This document shows positions 34,994 through 44,475 of a DNA stretch of 64,000 nucleotides, one piece after another; the stretch's first letter is position 1; the number at the start of each line of letters is the position of its first letter. The notes under the pieces are model-generated. The model did no database searches. It saw nothing but the letters and a program-made list of their open reading frames with translations, and was not told the DNA's origin. The translations under genes and the position numbers were made by a program. Origin of the DNA: Desulfopila inferna (GTDB lineage Bacteria; Desulfobacterota; Desulfobulbia; Desulfobulbales; Desulfocapsaceae); the NCBI RefSeq assembly GCF_016919005.1, contig NZ_JAFFQE010000001.1:248001-312000 (forward strand). The letters run 5' to 3'.

Positions 34994-35760
34994 ATTCGAA
35001 TCTCCTGGCTGATGGGTGGGTCCTGCTAGTATGGGTTAGCCTAAGATAATCCTACCTTGTTGTTGCTGCATATACCAGAATATTTTTAGCGAATGCCTCA
35101 TCCAAAGGGGGGCGATTTCTGGATATGGAGGTACAAGCAGGAGCCACCACTCGATCAATGGGTTTTTCAGTGAGTCAGCAATAAAAATAGTGATCAACGC
35201 GGCGCCAAAGAGAACTGTGATAGAAGTGATCAAGGTTTAGTGAGCTTCACCGATTTCAGAGGCTCCATGAATTACCAGAGGCAAACTGACTCCAAGGAGC
35301 ATCAGGCCATGAAATCTAAGCCTCGATCGGTTTTCAAAGAGCCAGCTGCAACGAATGTTATTTGAGTTGGCTCGGAGGTACTGCAGCTGGAAATCAGCTG
35401 CTTGAGAAACTTTTCTGGCACCTCGTGTTAATAGGTTTTGGGGCGAAAATGTCTTAATTCCATTATCTGATTACCCTTGAAACTCAGCATCTCCAGGCCT
35501 TGAGTTGAGGATTAGGGGCAATCATGTTTGTCGGGGAATAGCTCAGGAAACATATCAATTTGACTTGAAAGACATTCATCTTACATTACCAATAAGCACA
35601 ATGACGCACCACAAAACCGATCCTGTTAAGGAGGCGTCAACAATGCGCACGTTAGTCGCTCATACCGGCGGTATAGTGGCTGGATGGACGGGTCGTAAAT
35701 GGAGGTCAAGACACACATGGGATGCCTGCGGCGTCGGGGTCTTCACTAAGGAGAGGTGAC
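34994..35760. other. Long spacer upstream of norZ with gene debris
   Basis: Holds the broken membrane frame at 35036-35340 on the minus strand. Between 35340 and 35760 I see no credible gene: an 84-codon plus-strand frame (35505-35759) has no SD, unusual composition and overlaps the SD of the VOC gene. Confidence 0.5.
35036..35340 (-). pseudogene. Remnant of a small two-helix membrane protein
   Basis: The same minus frame gives RLRFHGLMLLGVSLPLVIHG, then GASEIGEAH, a TAA at 35237-35239, then TLITSITVLFGAALITIFIA and SLKNPLIEWWLLLVPPYPEI. Two hydrophobic helices flank the stop, and the upstream part has no start codon. This fits a gene broken by a stop and loss of its 5' end. No family recognised. 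It lies upstream of norZ in the same direction and may have been its partner. Confidence 0.35.
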
Positions 35761-36246
35761 ATGGTTAAGCAAGCTAAGAACACGATCTGTCTTTGGTACG
35801 ATGGCAACGCCGAGGAGGCGGCGCGGTTTTATGCCGAGACCTTTCCCGATTCGTCCGTCGACGCGGTGCATCGCGCACCTGGAGACTTTCCGTCGGGAAA
35901 GAAAGGGGACGTGCTGACCGTCGAGTTTACCGTGATGGGCGTTCCGTGCCTCGGGCTTAATGGTGGACCTGCATTCAAGCACAGCGAAGCGTTCTCATTT
36001 CAGGTCGCAACCGTTGATCAAGCCGAAACCGATTGTTATTGGAACGCAATCGTCGGCAACGGCGGCCAGGAAAGTGCATGCGGCTGGTGTAAGGACAAAT
36101 GGGGAGTGTCCTGGCAAATTACGCCGATTGCCCTGACGAAAGCGGTCACCAATTCCGATCCCGCTGTCGCTAGGCGCGCGTTCGATGCGATGATGCAGAT
36201 GACCAAGATCGACATCGCTGCAATCGAGACGGCGTGCCGCGGTTGA
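35761..36246 (+). CDS. VOC-family (PhnB-like glyoxalase) protein
   Basis: 161 residues from ATG 35761, with AAGGAGAGG just upstream. Begins KNTICLWYDGNAEEAARFYA and includes PCLGLNGGPAFKHSEAFSF and CGWCKDKWGVSWQITP, the signature of the PhnB/3-demethylubiquinone-like VOC subfamily. GC-rich codon use and a partner DHFR-like gene nearby fit a laterally gained cassette. Biochemical role unknown. Confidence 0.88.
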   Translation: MVKQAKNTICLWYDGNAEEAARFYAETFPDSSVDAVHRAPGDFPSGKKGDVLTVEFTVMGVPCLGLNGGPAFKHSEAFSFQVATVDQAETDCYWNAIVGNGGQESACGWCKDKWGVSWQITPIALTKAVTNSDPAVARRAFDAMMQMTKIDIAAIETACRG

Positions 36247-36400
36247 GGCTGCAATCTTTGCACCGTCCATCCAGCGCAAGGCGCGATATAACAGCCTGTT
36301 TTTGCTGGACCTTGGCTGCATCGCCTGCAGTGGTTCAACTGGTCGTAGGTCCGGCCTTGGCCAATGAACGGCAGCCCGTTACCTTAAACAACCATGCAGC

Positions 36401-38323
36401 TCACTCTACCGCTGCCTGTTGATCCACATCTATCTTGAGTATCTTCGCACCGGGCTGCAGCGCATCTCCCTTGCGGGCATAGACGGCAGTGACTATGCCG
36501 TCTATTTCACTAAGAATAGGGGTCTGCATTTTCATGGCTTCCATTACCGCAACTCTGTCGCCGGCCATTACCTCTTGTCCCTCATTTGCTGAAATTTCGA
36601 CCACGGTCCCTGAAAAGGGTGAGCGGACATCACCAGCTTGGGCCAGATCAAGGATCTCTTCCTTGCTAAGTATCGGCATGCTTCCGGCAGCAGTGTTCTG
36701 CTGCTCTGAGAGAAAGGTGAAGACCGTGGGATGATGATCAACCGTCAGATAGACACTGGTCTCTCCGGTATCATTAACAGGGGAGGGGCCAATCTCCACC
36801 AGATGTTCTTTGCCGCTGTTGTCGCGAAATGCCAACTTCTCGCCGATATCAAAACCTCCGCGGCGAAAGAAGATGGCAGGAGACAGGACATGGGTCTTGC
36901 CGTATTCTTCTTCGAATTTGAAAAAATCAACGGCATCATTCGGATGCTGCAGGTAGAGCACCAGCTGTTCATCCGTCGGTTCTATACCAATCTGTTCAGC
37001 AAGAGCATAACGCTCCTGACCTAAGTCCATGTCAGCAATTTCTTCTGTCCCGCCACCCTCTTCCAGAATTTTACGCCAGTCATCGCCGAGAACCTTCCTG
37101 TAAATCCATTCATCCGGTTCATAAAACGGAAAAGGACCATATTTTCCCAAAAGGAGGTTGCGCAGGTCTCCGGAAGGGGTGCCGTATCGTTCTTCGCCGA
37201 GAACATTAGTTACAGCGGTAGTCCATAAAATCTGAGAACCGGGAGTGACCGACCAGAAGTTGCCGAGCTCTTTCTGAACCCGAGGTAGTTCCTTGTGCAG
37301 AATGTCGGGCATTTTATCGAGGAAATCTCCATTTACCGCCTGCTCAAGACTTGATCCCATGGCACCTCCCGGAAGTTTGTGAATCTGCACGGTAGGCTGA
37401 AACCCTTTTATCTGGGACTCGAACTGCTCATAAAATTGGCGTTGATCACGCAGGATTTCGGAGGTATCAATTATGGCCTCTTCGTGAATTGAAGGCGACT
37501 CAAATCCAAGTTCCCCGAGAGCCTGGATAACACTGAGAACGGGCGGGGGTCCGTAAAAACCGGTAAAGGCGGAATCGGCGGCATCAACTATCTTGGCACC
37601 GTTTCTCACGGCCTCGGTTATCCGGCCGATGTCGTTGCCATCGGTATTGTGGCCATGATAATGCAGAGGAACCTGCGGCAGCGACTGTTTGAGACTATTT
37701 ACCAGTTCGCCTATCCGTGTTGGCGTGCCGAGGCCACCATGGTTCTTGATGCAGAGGACAATATCCTCTCCGGTAACTGAAACAATTTCTCTGGCCTTGT
37801 TAATATAGTATTGGTCGGTATGCTCCTTACCGGTGGAAAAGCAGAGACAGGGTTCGTTCAATTTTCCGGCATGGGCCACTTCCTCCAATACCGCATACAT
37901 ATTAGGAACATGATTGAGAAAATCGAAAGTGCGCCAAACATCGATATATTTAGCAAAATTCTGTACCGTAAAACGGATAACGTTTTGAGGATAGGGACGA
38001 TAGCCAAATAAATTGACGCCGCGGCAGAGCGTTTGAAACATGGTATTGGGCATCTCCTTGCGCAACAGTTTGAGTTTGGTGAAGGGGTCAACCTGCTTGC
38101 GCAGCATGTCGACATGAATGGATGCGCCGCCGCTAATTTCCAGAGAGAAATAGCCGGCCTTATCCCGAGAAGGTGCCGCAAGCAAATCGGTGTGGAGGAG
38201 AATTCTGTTTTTGAAATCCGACTGGGAAAGATCCCGTGCGGTATTGGTGATATAGTATCCTTCCTCGCAGCGCAATGCCTCGAGGATATCTTTTACCGGT
38301 GTGTTGTGATAGATGACAGCCAT
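36401..38323 (-). CDS. pycB: Pyruvate carboxylase subunit B (carboxyltransferase plus biotin carrier)
   Basis: 640 residues. N-terminal HMGL-like carboxyltransferase barrel (PLHYHGHNTDGNDIGRI, GAKIVDAADSAFTGFYG) to about residue 300, PYC_OADA domain, then a C-terminal biotin carrier domain with VMEAMKMQTPI, whose Lys is biotinylated. Lies 33 bases after pycA on the same strand. Together they make oxaloacetate from pyruvate, bicarbonate and ATP. The barrel also occurs in oxaloacetate decarboxylase, but the paired biotin carboxylase and absence of the oad membrane genes favour pyruvate carboxylase. Confidence 0.88.
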   Translation of the reverse strand: MAVIYHNTPVKDILEALRCEEGYYITNTARDLSQSDFKNRILLHTDLLAAPSRDKAGYFSLEISGGASIHVDMLRKQVDPFTKLKLLRKEMPNTMFQTLCRGVNLFGYRPYPQNVIRFTVQNFAKYIDVWRTFDFLNHVPNMYAVLEEVAHAGKLNEPCLCFSTGKEHTDQYYINKAREIVSVTGEDIVLCIKNHGGLGTPTRIGELVNSLKQSLPQVPLHYHGHNTDGNDIGRITEAVRNGAKIVDAADSAFTGFYGPPPVLSVIQALGELGFESPSIHEEAIIDTSEILRDQRQFYEQFESQIKGFQPTVQIHKLPGGAMGSSLEQAVNGDFLDKMPDILHKELPRVQKELGNFWSVTPGSQILWTTAVTNVLGEERYGTPSGDLRNLLLGKYGPFPFYEPDEWIYRKVLGDDWRKILEEGGGTEEIADMDLGQERYALAEQIGIEPTDEQLVLYLQHPNDAVDFFKFEEEYGKTHVLSPAIFFRRGGFDIGEKLAFRDNSGKEHLVEIGPSPVNDTGETSVYLTVDHHPTVFTFLSEQQNTAAGSMPILSKEEILDLAQAGDVRSPFSGTVVEISANEGQEVMAGDRVAVMEAMKMQTPILSEIDGIVTAVYARKGDALQPGAKILKIDVDQQAAVE

Positions 38324-38356
38324 AATTTATCCTGTTCTTCTGTGGGATGAGATAGA

Positions 38357-39799
38357 TTAAGCCGCAAAGGCATTGGTTTTCTTATAATGAATTTCGGCAA
38401 TAAATTTAGCCAGCTTACCGACCTCACTGCTGTCTTCGTCATACACGAAAATGAGTGGATGGGTATCGATATAGGAAGTATCGAAGTTACCGCTGACAAA
38501 ATCCTTTTCTGTGGCGATATTAAGATAGAAGGGAATAGTAGTTTTCGGTCCCCGGATATGAAAATTACGCAGACAGCGGATCAACCTGCCTACCGTCTCA
38601 TCCCAGGTGAAACCGTGGACGGTAAGTTTTACCAGGAGTGAATCATACACTTCCGGTATTACATAGCCCTGATAGACAAAGCCGTCGAGACGTACCCCGA
38701 ACCCGCCGGTAGATCGGTATACCTCCACTGTTTTTCCCCCTTCAGGCATGAAATCATTCTTGGGATCTTCTGCGTTGATGCGGACTTCAATGGCATGTCC
38801 GCGGATTTTAACATCTTCCTGGGAGAAGGGCAGATCCTCGCCGAAAGCCAGATTTATCTGGTTGCGCACGATATCGATGCCGGTGATCATTTCGGTGACA
38901 GTGTGTTCGACCTGAACCCGTGTATTGATCTCCATGAAGTAGTAATTGAAGTGTTCATCGATGAGGAATTCCACCGTTCCCGCATTAAAATAGTTGGCGG
39001 CCTTGGCTGCCTTAACGGCTGTAATACAAATCTCATCGAGAAGATCCTGATTTTTAATCATGGACGGTGCAATCTCGATCAGTTTCTGATTTCGCCTCTG
39101 TATGGAGCAGTCCCTGGTGCCCAGGTGCACGGTATTTCCGGATTGGTCGGCAAGAATCTGGACCTCCACGTGCTTAGGATTTATCACTACTTTTTCCAGA
39201 TAAATGGAATCATCGTTAAATGCCGCCAGAGCTTCGGAGCGTGCCATCGGAATCTGTTTCCGCATCTCATCATCGGAATCTATCCTTCGAATACCACGGC
39301 CTCCGCCACCCGAAGTAGCTTTGAGCATAAGAGGATATCCATGAGTGTCGGCGAAATGCAGCGCTTGCTCTATCCCCTCCTTTCCCTGGGCAAGATTTGA
39401 GGTCCCCGGTACCATAGGTATTTTGGCATCGGCCATAATCTGTCGGGCAATGACCTTATTGCCGAGGTTGTGTATTATTTCAGAGGAGGGGCCGATAAAG
39501 AGAATGTCAGCTTCTTCACAGGCTTTAGCGAAGTAGGGATTTTCTGCCAGAAAACCGTAGCCGGGATGTATGGCTGCAGCGCCTGACATTTTGGCAGCCC
39601 GAATAATCTTATCAATGTCGAGATAATCCTTTCTGGGGCCATCTCCGAGCAGAATGGCTTCATCGGCTATGCGAATATGCCTGGACATTTCATCAGGTGT
39701 TTCAAAAACGGCTACTGCCAGACAGCCTAGTTCCTGAATGGCCCGTATTAACCTGATGGCAATTTCTCCACGATTGGCTACAAGAATCTTTTTTTTCAA
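38357..39799 (-). CDS. pycA: Biotin carboxylase subunit (pyruvate carboxylase subunit A)
   Basis: 480 residues from TTG 39799 (AGAGGAAAT upstream). ATP-grasp biotin carboxylase: KKILVANRGEIAIR at the start, GPSSEIIHNLGNK, SGGGGRGIR (glycine-rich ATP loop), EVQILAD, FMEINTRVQVEHTVTEM (metal and bicarbonate site). Carboxylates biotin on PycB. Could in principle also serve acetyl-CoA carboxylase, but it is coupled to pycB. Repeat copy C lies about 120 bases upstream. Confidence 0.9.
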   Translation of the reverse strand: MKKKILVANRGEIAIRLIRAIQELGCLAVAVFETPDEMSRHIRIADEAILLGDGPRKDYLDIDKIIRAAKMSGAAAIHPGYGFLAENPYFAKACEEADILFIGPSSEIIHNLGNKVIARQIMADAKIPMVPGTSNLAQGKEGIEQALHFADTHGYPLMLKATSGGGGRGIRRIDSDDEMRKQIPMARSEALAAFNDDSIYLEKVVINPKHVEVQILADQSGNTVHLGTRDCSIQRRNQKLIEIAPSMIKNQDLLDEICITAVKAAKAANYFNAGTVEFLIDEHFNYYFMEINTRVQVEHTVTEMITGIDIVRNQINLAFGEDLPFSQEDVKIRGHAIEVRINAEDPKNDFMPEGGKTVEVYRSTGGFGVRLDGFVYQGYVIPEVYDSLLVKLTVHGFTWDETVGRLIRCLRNFHIRGPKTTIPFYLNIATEKDFVSGNFDTSYIDTHPLIFVYDEDSSEVGKLAKFIAEIHYKKTNAFAA

Positions 39800-40212
39800 A
39801 ATATTTCCTCTCTAAAATCAGTTCCTGTTCTCTGATAAACTTTAGTGCCTTACCCCTAAAAACTGCCACATATCAAGAAAACGAAAAACATATCAGAACT
39901 CGAATCCGCCTCAACAGCCAAGGGACTTATACCCTTCAAGGAAGTACTGTAAAGAGTCCAGTTCAGCTGGGTTAGGTAATTTTTAAGGTATTATGGAAAA
40001 CGGAGAAGTCGTTTCTCAATATTTAATAATTAAATTGTATTAATCAAGTGTATCAATCAAATTTATCAGAATCTTTGGTCTTAAGGGAATATTTTGATGA
40101 TGATATGAAAACAGGCCAACAGGGGGAAAAAAGATTCGGCAGGAAGGGTAATATCCGGAACGGGAACCACCTTGCAGGGCAAGGTAGAGTGAAGACGGGA
40201 AGGAACCAAGGA
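39800..40212. other. Spacer between rlmN and pycA, containing repeat copy C
   Basis: 413 bases. Contains repeat copy C (39920-39971) and a small hairpin ACCTTGC/GCAAGGT (about 40168-40184) near the rlmN end. A 67-codon frame at 40048-40251 overlaps rlmN and looks accidental. The pycA promoter should lie here but I cannot single it out. Confidence 0.5.
39920..39971 (-). repeat. Dispersed CAGCTGARCTGG repeat, copy C (long form)
   Basis: Read on the minus strand: CCCAGCTGAACTGGACTC, TTTACAGTA, then a small hairpin CTTC-CTT-GAAG, then GGTATAAGTCCCTT. The hairpin stem differs from copy E (CCCC-CTT-GGGG) in paired positions. Confidence 0.8.
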
Positions 40213-41271
40213 TTAGTTGTGTTTTCCGGCAAGCTGGCCACAGGCAGCTGAGATATCAGCTCCTCTGCTGGTCCGTATAAAAACGGAATAGTTGTTTTTC
40301 CTTAGAATTTCCTGAAATGCCAGCATTCTCTCGAATGTTGGAGCTTTGTAAGGGAGATCTTCCGATTCATTATAGGCAAGCAGGTTGATCTTACAGGGGA
40401 TGGACTGCAGTTGATGTGCCAGCTTACGGGCATCCCTGTCGCTGTCATTAATATCCCTGAGCAGAGTGTACTCGAACATTATGCGGCGGCGTTTAGGCAT
40501 AGGGTAGGTTCTGCAGGCCTCAAGAAGCTGATCCAGAGGATACTTTTTATTAATGGGCATAAGCATATCTCTGGTTGCGTCGTCGACGGCGTGCAGTGAA
40601 ACTGCCAGATTAACGGATGAGTTTTCGCCAAGCAGCCGCATTTTGGGAATTATGCCGCAGGTCGACACGGTTATGCGGCGACCAGTAAAATCAAGGCCTT
40701 TCTGTTCAGTGAGAATGGAAATAGAGGTTAAAAGATTCTCAAGGTTGTTGAGCGGTTCGCCCATACCCATAAAAACGATATTAGTTACTTCCTGTGGTCC
40801 TATACGCTGCTCTTCCGGTTCATCGAGAAGGAAATCCCGTACTGCACAAACCTGGTTGACAATCTCGGCAGGCTGAAGATTACGGATAAACCCCATTGTT
40901 CCGGTAAGGCAAAAAGAGCATTGCATGGCGCAGCCAACCTGTGACGAAACACAAAGCGTATTGCGATCAACTTCGGGAATCAATACTGCTTCGATCATAT
41001 AGCCGTCATCCAGGCGAAAGCCGAATTTTACGCAGCCGTCACCGGATCGTTCTACAAGAGGATCAGCAAAGGTGGAAATAAGGGCATAATCGCCGAGGAT
41101 TTCCCTGAATACTTTGGCGAGATCGGTCATTTGTGCGAATTCATGAATACCTGGTTTGTATAGCCAGGCCATGAGCTGGCGACCTCTGAAAGCAGGCTGA
41201 TTGAGGCTTTCGACATATTCTACAAGGCCTTTTTGATCGAGATTCTTAAGATCTGTTTTTTTCATTTCCAT
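40213..41271 (-). CDS. rlmN: 23S rRNA (adenine-2503-C2)-methyltransferase
   Basis: Radical-SAM methyltransferase, 352 residues. Cluster motif CAMQCSFCLTG (CX3CX2C), GEPLNNLEN, and the C-terminal methyl-carrier Cys in ISAACGQL are present. Also methylates some tRNAs in the family. Start ATG 41271 is immediately after the stop TAG of the upstream radical-SAM gene, so they are translationally coupled. Confidence 0.96.
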   Translation of the reverse strand: MEMKKTDLKNLDQKGLVEYVESLNQPAFRGRQLMAWLYKPGIHEFAQMTDLAKVFREILGDYALISTFADPLVERSGDGCVKFGFRLDDGYMIEAVLIPEVDRNTLCVSSQVGCAMQCSFCLTGTMGFIRNLQPAEIVNQVCAVRDFLLDEPEEQRIGPQEVTNIVFMGMGEPLNNLENLLTSISILTEQKGLDFTGRRITVSTCGIIPKMRLLGENSSVNLAVSLHAVDDATRDMLMPINKKYPLDQLLEACRTYPMPKRRRIMFEYTLLRDINDSDRDARKLAHQLQSIPCKINLLAYNESEDLPYKAPTFERMLAFQEILRKNNYSVFIRTSRGADISAACGQLAGKHN

Positions 41272-42138
41272 CTATAAAGCGCGGTGCTCCTCGGCTATAA
41301 GCTGAATGGAGCCTGAAAGAGCAGCATCGATCAGGGAAAGCATTCTTTCCTTATCCTTTTGCAACCGTCCGGATAACTGCAGGTAATTAGAAGCGTGATT
41401 GGCATAAAACTGGACACGATCCAGAGATATGAACTGTATGACTTTTTGAAGTTCCCGCAAGAGAGAATGTGAATCCGGCAAAAAGAAGCGCTCTTCCTGA
41501 ATATCGATAAACAATTTTGTGCCTGGAATAGGCATTACGGTGAGGGCTGCAATCTGTCCTGGTGCCATTCGAGTGAGTACCTTGCCTGTATTTTCGGCAT
41601 GTACCGCAGAAAGTTCCCTGCCGGCAATGCCTAAAAGCAGGGTGACCGAGAGAAAAAGGGCGCACTCTGTTATCCTGTCTGCCGCCGCTATCATCGAGCG
41701 TGAGGTTTCCCCTTTTCTGATACTGCTGAGAATCCTGTCGTCTCCGCTTTCCAGACCAAGATATACCCTATCCAGACCCAGGGATTTAAGGTGCAGCAAT
41801 TCTTCTTTGGTTTTTGATCGAATCGCACGGGCATTGGCATAGAGTGAGATTCTGTTGACCCATGGAAGCTCATGCCGGATTTTAATAAAGATGTGCAGCA
41901 ATTGCGCAAACGGTAGAATAAGGGCGTCACCATCGGCGAGGAATACTCTCTTTTGGCGCCGGCAATACTGCGCTGCAAACTCAATGTCGGCATCAATGGA
42001 TTCATGACGAATTCTGAAAGGCTTATCTTTGTAGGCTCCGCAAAACGTGCATTTATTATAGGAACATCCGGCCGTCACCTGAAGAATGATCGAATTTGCT
42101 TCACTGGGAGGCCGGATGATATTGCCTTCATACTGCAT
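41272..42138 (-). CDS. Radical SAM protein of unknown substrate
   Basis: 288 residues. SAM cluster motif GCSYNKCTFCGAY, i.e. CX4CX2C, a spacing common in this uncharacterised subgroup. An Elp3/MiaB-like barrel follows (FLADGDALIL, YANARAI, GLDRVYLGLESGDD). No C-terminal TRAM or additional cluster domain. Stop directly abuts rlmN. Substrate unknown. Confidence 0.82.
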   Translation of the reverse strand: MQYEGNIIRPPSEANSIILQVTAGCSYNKCTFCGAYKDKPFRIRHESIDADIEFAAQYCRRQKRVFLADGDALILPFAQLLHIFIKIRHELPWVNRISLYANARAIRSKTKEELLHLKSLGLDRVYLGLESGDDRILSSIRKGETSRSMIAAADRITECALFLSVTLLLGIAGRELSAVHAENTGKVLTRMAPGQIAALTVMPIPGTKLFIDIQEERFFLPDSHSLLRELQKVIQFISLDRVQFYANHASNYLQLSGRLQKDKERMLSLIDAALSGSIQLIAEEHRAL

Positions 42139-42153
42139 AGTTTATATTAGCGC

Positions 42154-43239
42154 TTAGGCGGGATTATTCTTCTGGAATTCCAGCATAAAGCGGCTGAGTG
42201 CAACGACGCCTTCATGTGGGAAGGCATTGTAAATTGAGGCCCGGCAGCCACCAATGGAGCGATGTCCCTTGAGCCCGTTCAAACCTTTTGCGGCAGCCTC
42301 TTGTATGAAGGCGGCTTCCAGTTCCGCTGTCGGTAGATTAAAGGCGATGTTCATCATTGAGCGGGAATCTTTCAGAGCATGGCCGCGATAGTAATCACCT
42401 GCATCGATTACATCGTAGATAAGCATGGCTTTTTCTTTGTTTTTCTTCTCAATAGCTGCGATTCCACCATTATTCTTGAGCCATTTCAGAACGTTTCGAA
42501 TAATGTATATCGAGAAAGTAGGGGGGGTGTTGAACATCGAGTCCTTATCGGCATGAGTTTTGTACTTCAGCATTGTCGGAGTGTTTTCAGGAACACGGTC
42601 AAGCAAATCATCCCTGATAATGACTGTTGTCGCTCCTGACGGTCCCATATTTTTTTGTGCCCCGGCAAATATAAGACCGAATTTGCTGACATCGAAATTG
42701 CGGGAAAGGATATCGGAGGACATATCGCTGACCAGCATCTTCTCAGACTGGGGAATGGGATCGAACTGGGTGCCGAAGATGGTATTGTTGGAAACAAAAT
42801 AGAGATACTCGGAGTCAGCGGAAACGGCGTACTCATCGTCTGTGGGGACCCTGTTGAATTTCTCGTTCTCACTTGAAAAGGCTACCTCGATATTGCCGAA
42901 AAGCTGTGCCTCTTTTATCGATTTCTTGCTCCAGGTGCCGGTGTTGAGATACGTTGCTTTTTTACCGCCGCCGAGAAGGTTCATCGGCACCATAAAAAAT
43001 TGGCTTGATGCTCCTCCCTGGAGAAAAAGGACTTTATAATTTCCTGGAATTCCAAGTAATTCACGCATAAGTTCTTCTGCCTCGGCGGCAACCCGCATGA
43101 ACTCCTTGGATCGGTGGCTGATTTCACAGATGCCGATGCCGGAATTATCAAAATTAATGATATCTTCACGTGCCTGCTGCAGAACTTCAAGAGGGAGTGT
43201 GGCAGGTCCCGGACTGAAGTTATAAATTCTCTCACCCAT
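42154..43239 (-). CDS. serC: Phosphoserine aminotransferase
   Basis: 361 residues, PLP enzyme of serine biosynthesis. AAGGAG nine bases before ATG 43239. YNFSPGPATLPLEVL at the N terminus, LLFLQGGASSQF region (binding loop), and PLP-Lys in FAGAQKNMGPSG. Ends with GHRSIGGCRASIYNA. The two neighbours (radical SAM, trmL) are not serine genes. Confidence 0.96.
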   Translation of the reverse strand: MGERIYNFSPGPATLPLEVLQQAREDIINFDNSGIGICEISHRSKEFMRVAAEAEELMRELLGIPGNYKVLFLQGGASSQFFMVPMNLLGGGKKATYLNTGTWSKKSIKEAQLFGNIEVAFSSENEKFNRVPTDDEYAVSADSEYLYFVSNNTIFGTQFDPIPQSEKMLVSDMSSDILSRNFDVSKFGLIFAGAQKNMGPSGATTVIIRDDLLDRVPENTPTMLKYKTHADKDSMFNTPPTFSIYIIRNVLKWLKNNGGIAAIEKKNKEKAMLIYDVIDAGDYYRGHALKDSRSMMNIAFNLPTAELEAAFIQEAAAKGLNGLKGHRSIGGCRASIYNAFPHEGVVALSRFMLEFQKNNPA

Positions 43240-43298
43240 TGGCTGGTTCTCCTTGTATGTGTTCTTTAATATATAGGACAGCGATCTATTGTAGTTTT

Positions 43299-43772
43299 TC
43301 AGATTCCCCTGACTTGCTGACGAATAGCTTCATAGACAACGATACCTACGGTCATCGCAAGATTGAGGCTTCTGATATTGGGGTTTGCCATTGGTAATGT
43401 ATAGCTTCTTTCCTGATAGAGTTGAAGAATTTCTTGCGGTAATCCCTTGGTTTCTTTTCCAAAGATCAAGAAATCACCAGCTTTGAATGTCGCTGAAGTG
43501 TATGATTTACTCGTTTTAGTCGTAAAAAAATAGAGATTTCGTTCATCCTGCTCTTCGAGGAACTTCTCCAGATTCGGCCAATGGACTATTTGTACATGCT
43601 TCCAATAATCCAGACCGGCACGTTTGAGGTGCTTATCGTCCGTTGAAAAACCAAGTGGATGGACAAGATGGAGGACGCAATCCGTAGCGCCGCATAATCT
43701 GGCAATTGACCCGGTATTAGGTGGAATCTCGGGTTCAACCAGAACAATATTAAATGAAGGTATTGCAGGCAT
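43299..43772 (-). CDS. trmL: tRNA (cytidine(34)-2'-O)-methyltransferase
   Basis: SPOUT-family methyltransferase, 157 residues. NIVLVEPEIPPNTGSIARL at the start, LIFGKETKGLP and IRSLNLAMTVGIVVYEA near the end form the trefoil knot typical of TrmL. It 2'-O-methylates the wobble base of tRNA-Leu. Stand-alone. Confidence 0.93.
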   Translation of the reverse strand: MPAIPSFNIVLVEPEIPPNTGSIARLCGATDCVLHLVHPLGFSTDDKHLKRAGLDYWKHVQIVHWPNLEKFLEEQDERNLYFFTTKTSKSYTSATFKAGDFLIFGKETKGLPQEILQLYQERSYTLPMANPNIRSLNLAMTVGIVVYEAIRQQVRGI

Positions 43773-43974
43773 AGTAGGGGTGCACTTTATTCATAACTGT
43801 GATAAAAAGTAGAATTTTATACCGGTCAAACAGATATAAGACAATAGAAAAGGTATCGAATTCTCGGGTATTGCTGGGAGGAATAGGTAATTAATTGTAT
43901 TTATGGTACAATTTTGGACATCTTTTTCAACTTAAAAACTTTATCAACCGCAGTTTACGGAATAATGCACTGCC

Positions 43975-44415
43975 ATGACAAATTGCCGCTCAAAAAATGA
44001 CGATACAAATCTATGCAAGATTCACATCCTCGCTCTGCTTGCAGTATGTATCGGTGCCATCATGTTCTTCAGAGGCGGAGGGGGTGAGGATTTTTTTCAA
44101 AGCCAGGGGGAAACTTCTTTTCTGACCTGGAAAGAGTCACAACTACTACTGACCTCCGCAGACAATAAAGAGATAGACGACAATACAGCCTTGCCTATTA
44201 ATCTGCGGCCTATATTTTTTCAACCGATACCTTTTAACGATGCCGGCTATGACCTGCTTCTTACCATTCCGGGCGTCGGTCCCAAAACCGCAGCAGACAT
44301 GCTTGAAAAAAGATCAGAATTTGGAAAATTCAACAGAGCGGAAGAACTTGTGGTGATACGAGGAATAGGAGCCAAGAAAGCCGAGTTTTTAAAGAAATAT
44401 TTAACTTTTGAGTAA
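43975..44415 (+). CDS. ComEA-like helix-hairpin-helix protein, membrane-anchored
   Basis: 146 residues. One membrane segment near residues 12-28 (LALLAVCIGAIMFFRG) and a C-terminal tandem helix-hairpin-helix, LLLTIPGVGPKTAADMLEKR and LVVIRGIGAKKAEFLKKYL, which binds DNA. Topology matches ComEA in natural transformation, but no other com gene is nearby. Start ATG 43975 without a strong SD. Confidence 0.82.
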   Translation: MTNCRSKNDDTNLCKIHILALLAVCIGAIMFFRGGGGEDFFQSQGETSFLTWKESQLLLTSADNKEIDDNTALPINLRPIFFQPIPFNDAGYDLLLTIPGVGPKTAADMLEKRSEFGKFNRAEELVVIRGIGAKKAEFLKKYLTFE

Positions 44416-44448
44416 ATAGGGTTTAGTACCTGGACAGAGAGGAGAATT

Positions 44449-44475
44449 ATGATAAATAAAAAAAATTGCCGCTAA
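44449..44475 (+). CDS. Eight-codon leader minigene coupled to miaA
   Basis: ATG 44449 with a strong GAGAGGAG seven bases upstream encodes MINKKNCR and stops at TAA 44473-44475, which overlaps the miaA ATG as TAATG. miaA has no SD of its own, so ribosomes are probably delivered by this mini-frame. Whether the peptide itself matters is unknown. Confidence 0.4.
   Translation: MINKKNCR

Noticed and set aside
35505-35759. 84-codon frame before the VOC gene
   Set aside because: No SD and it overlaps the SD of the true gene at 35761.
40048-40251. 67-codon frame overlapping the rlmN end
   Set aside because: Overlaps the conserved C terminus of rlmN on the other strand; composition is chance-like.
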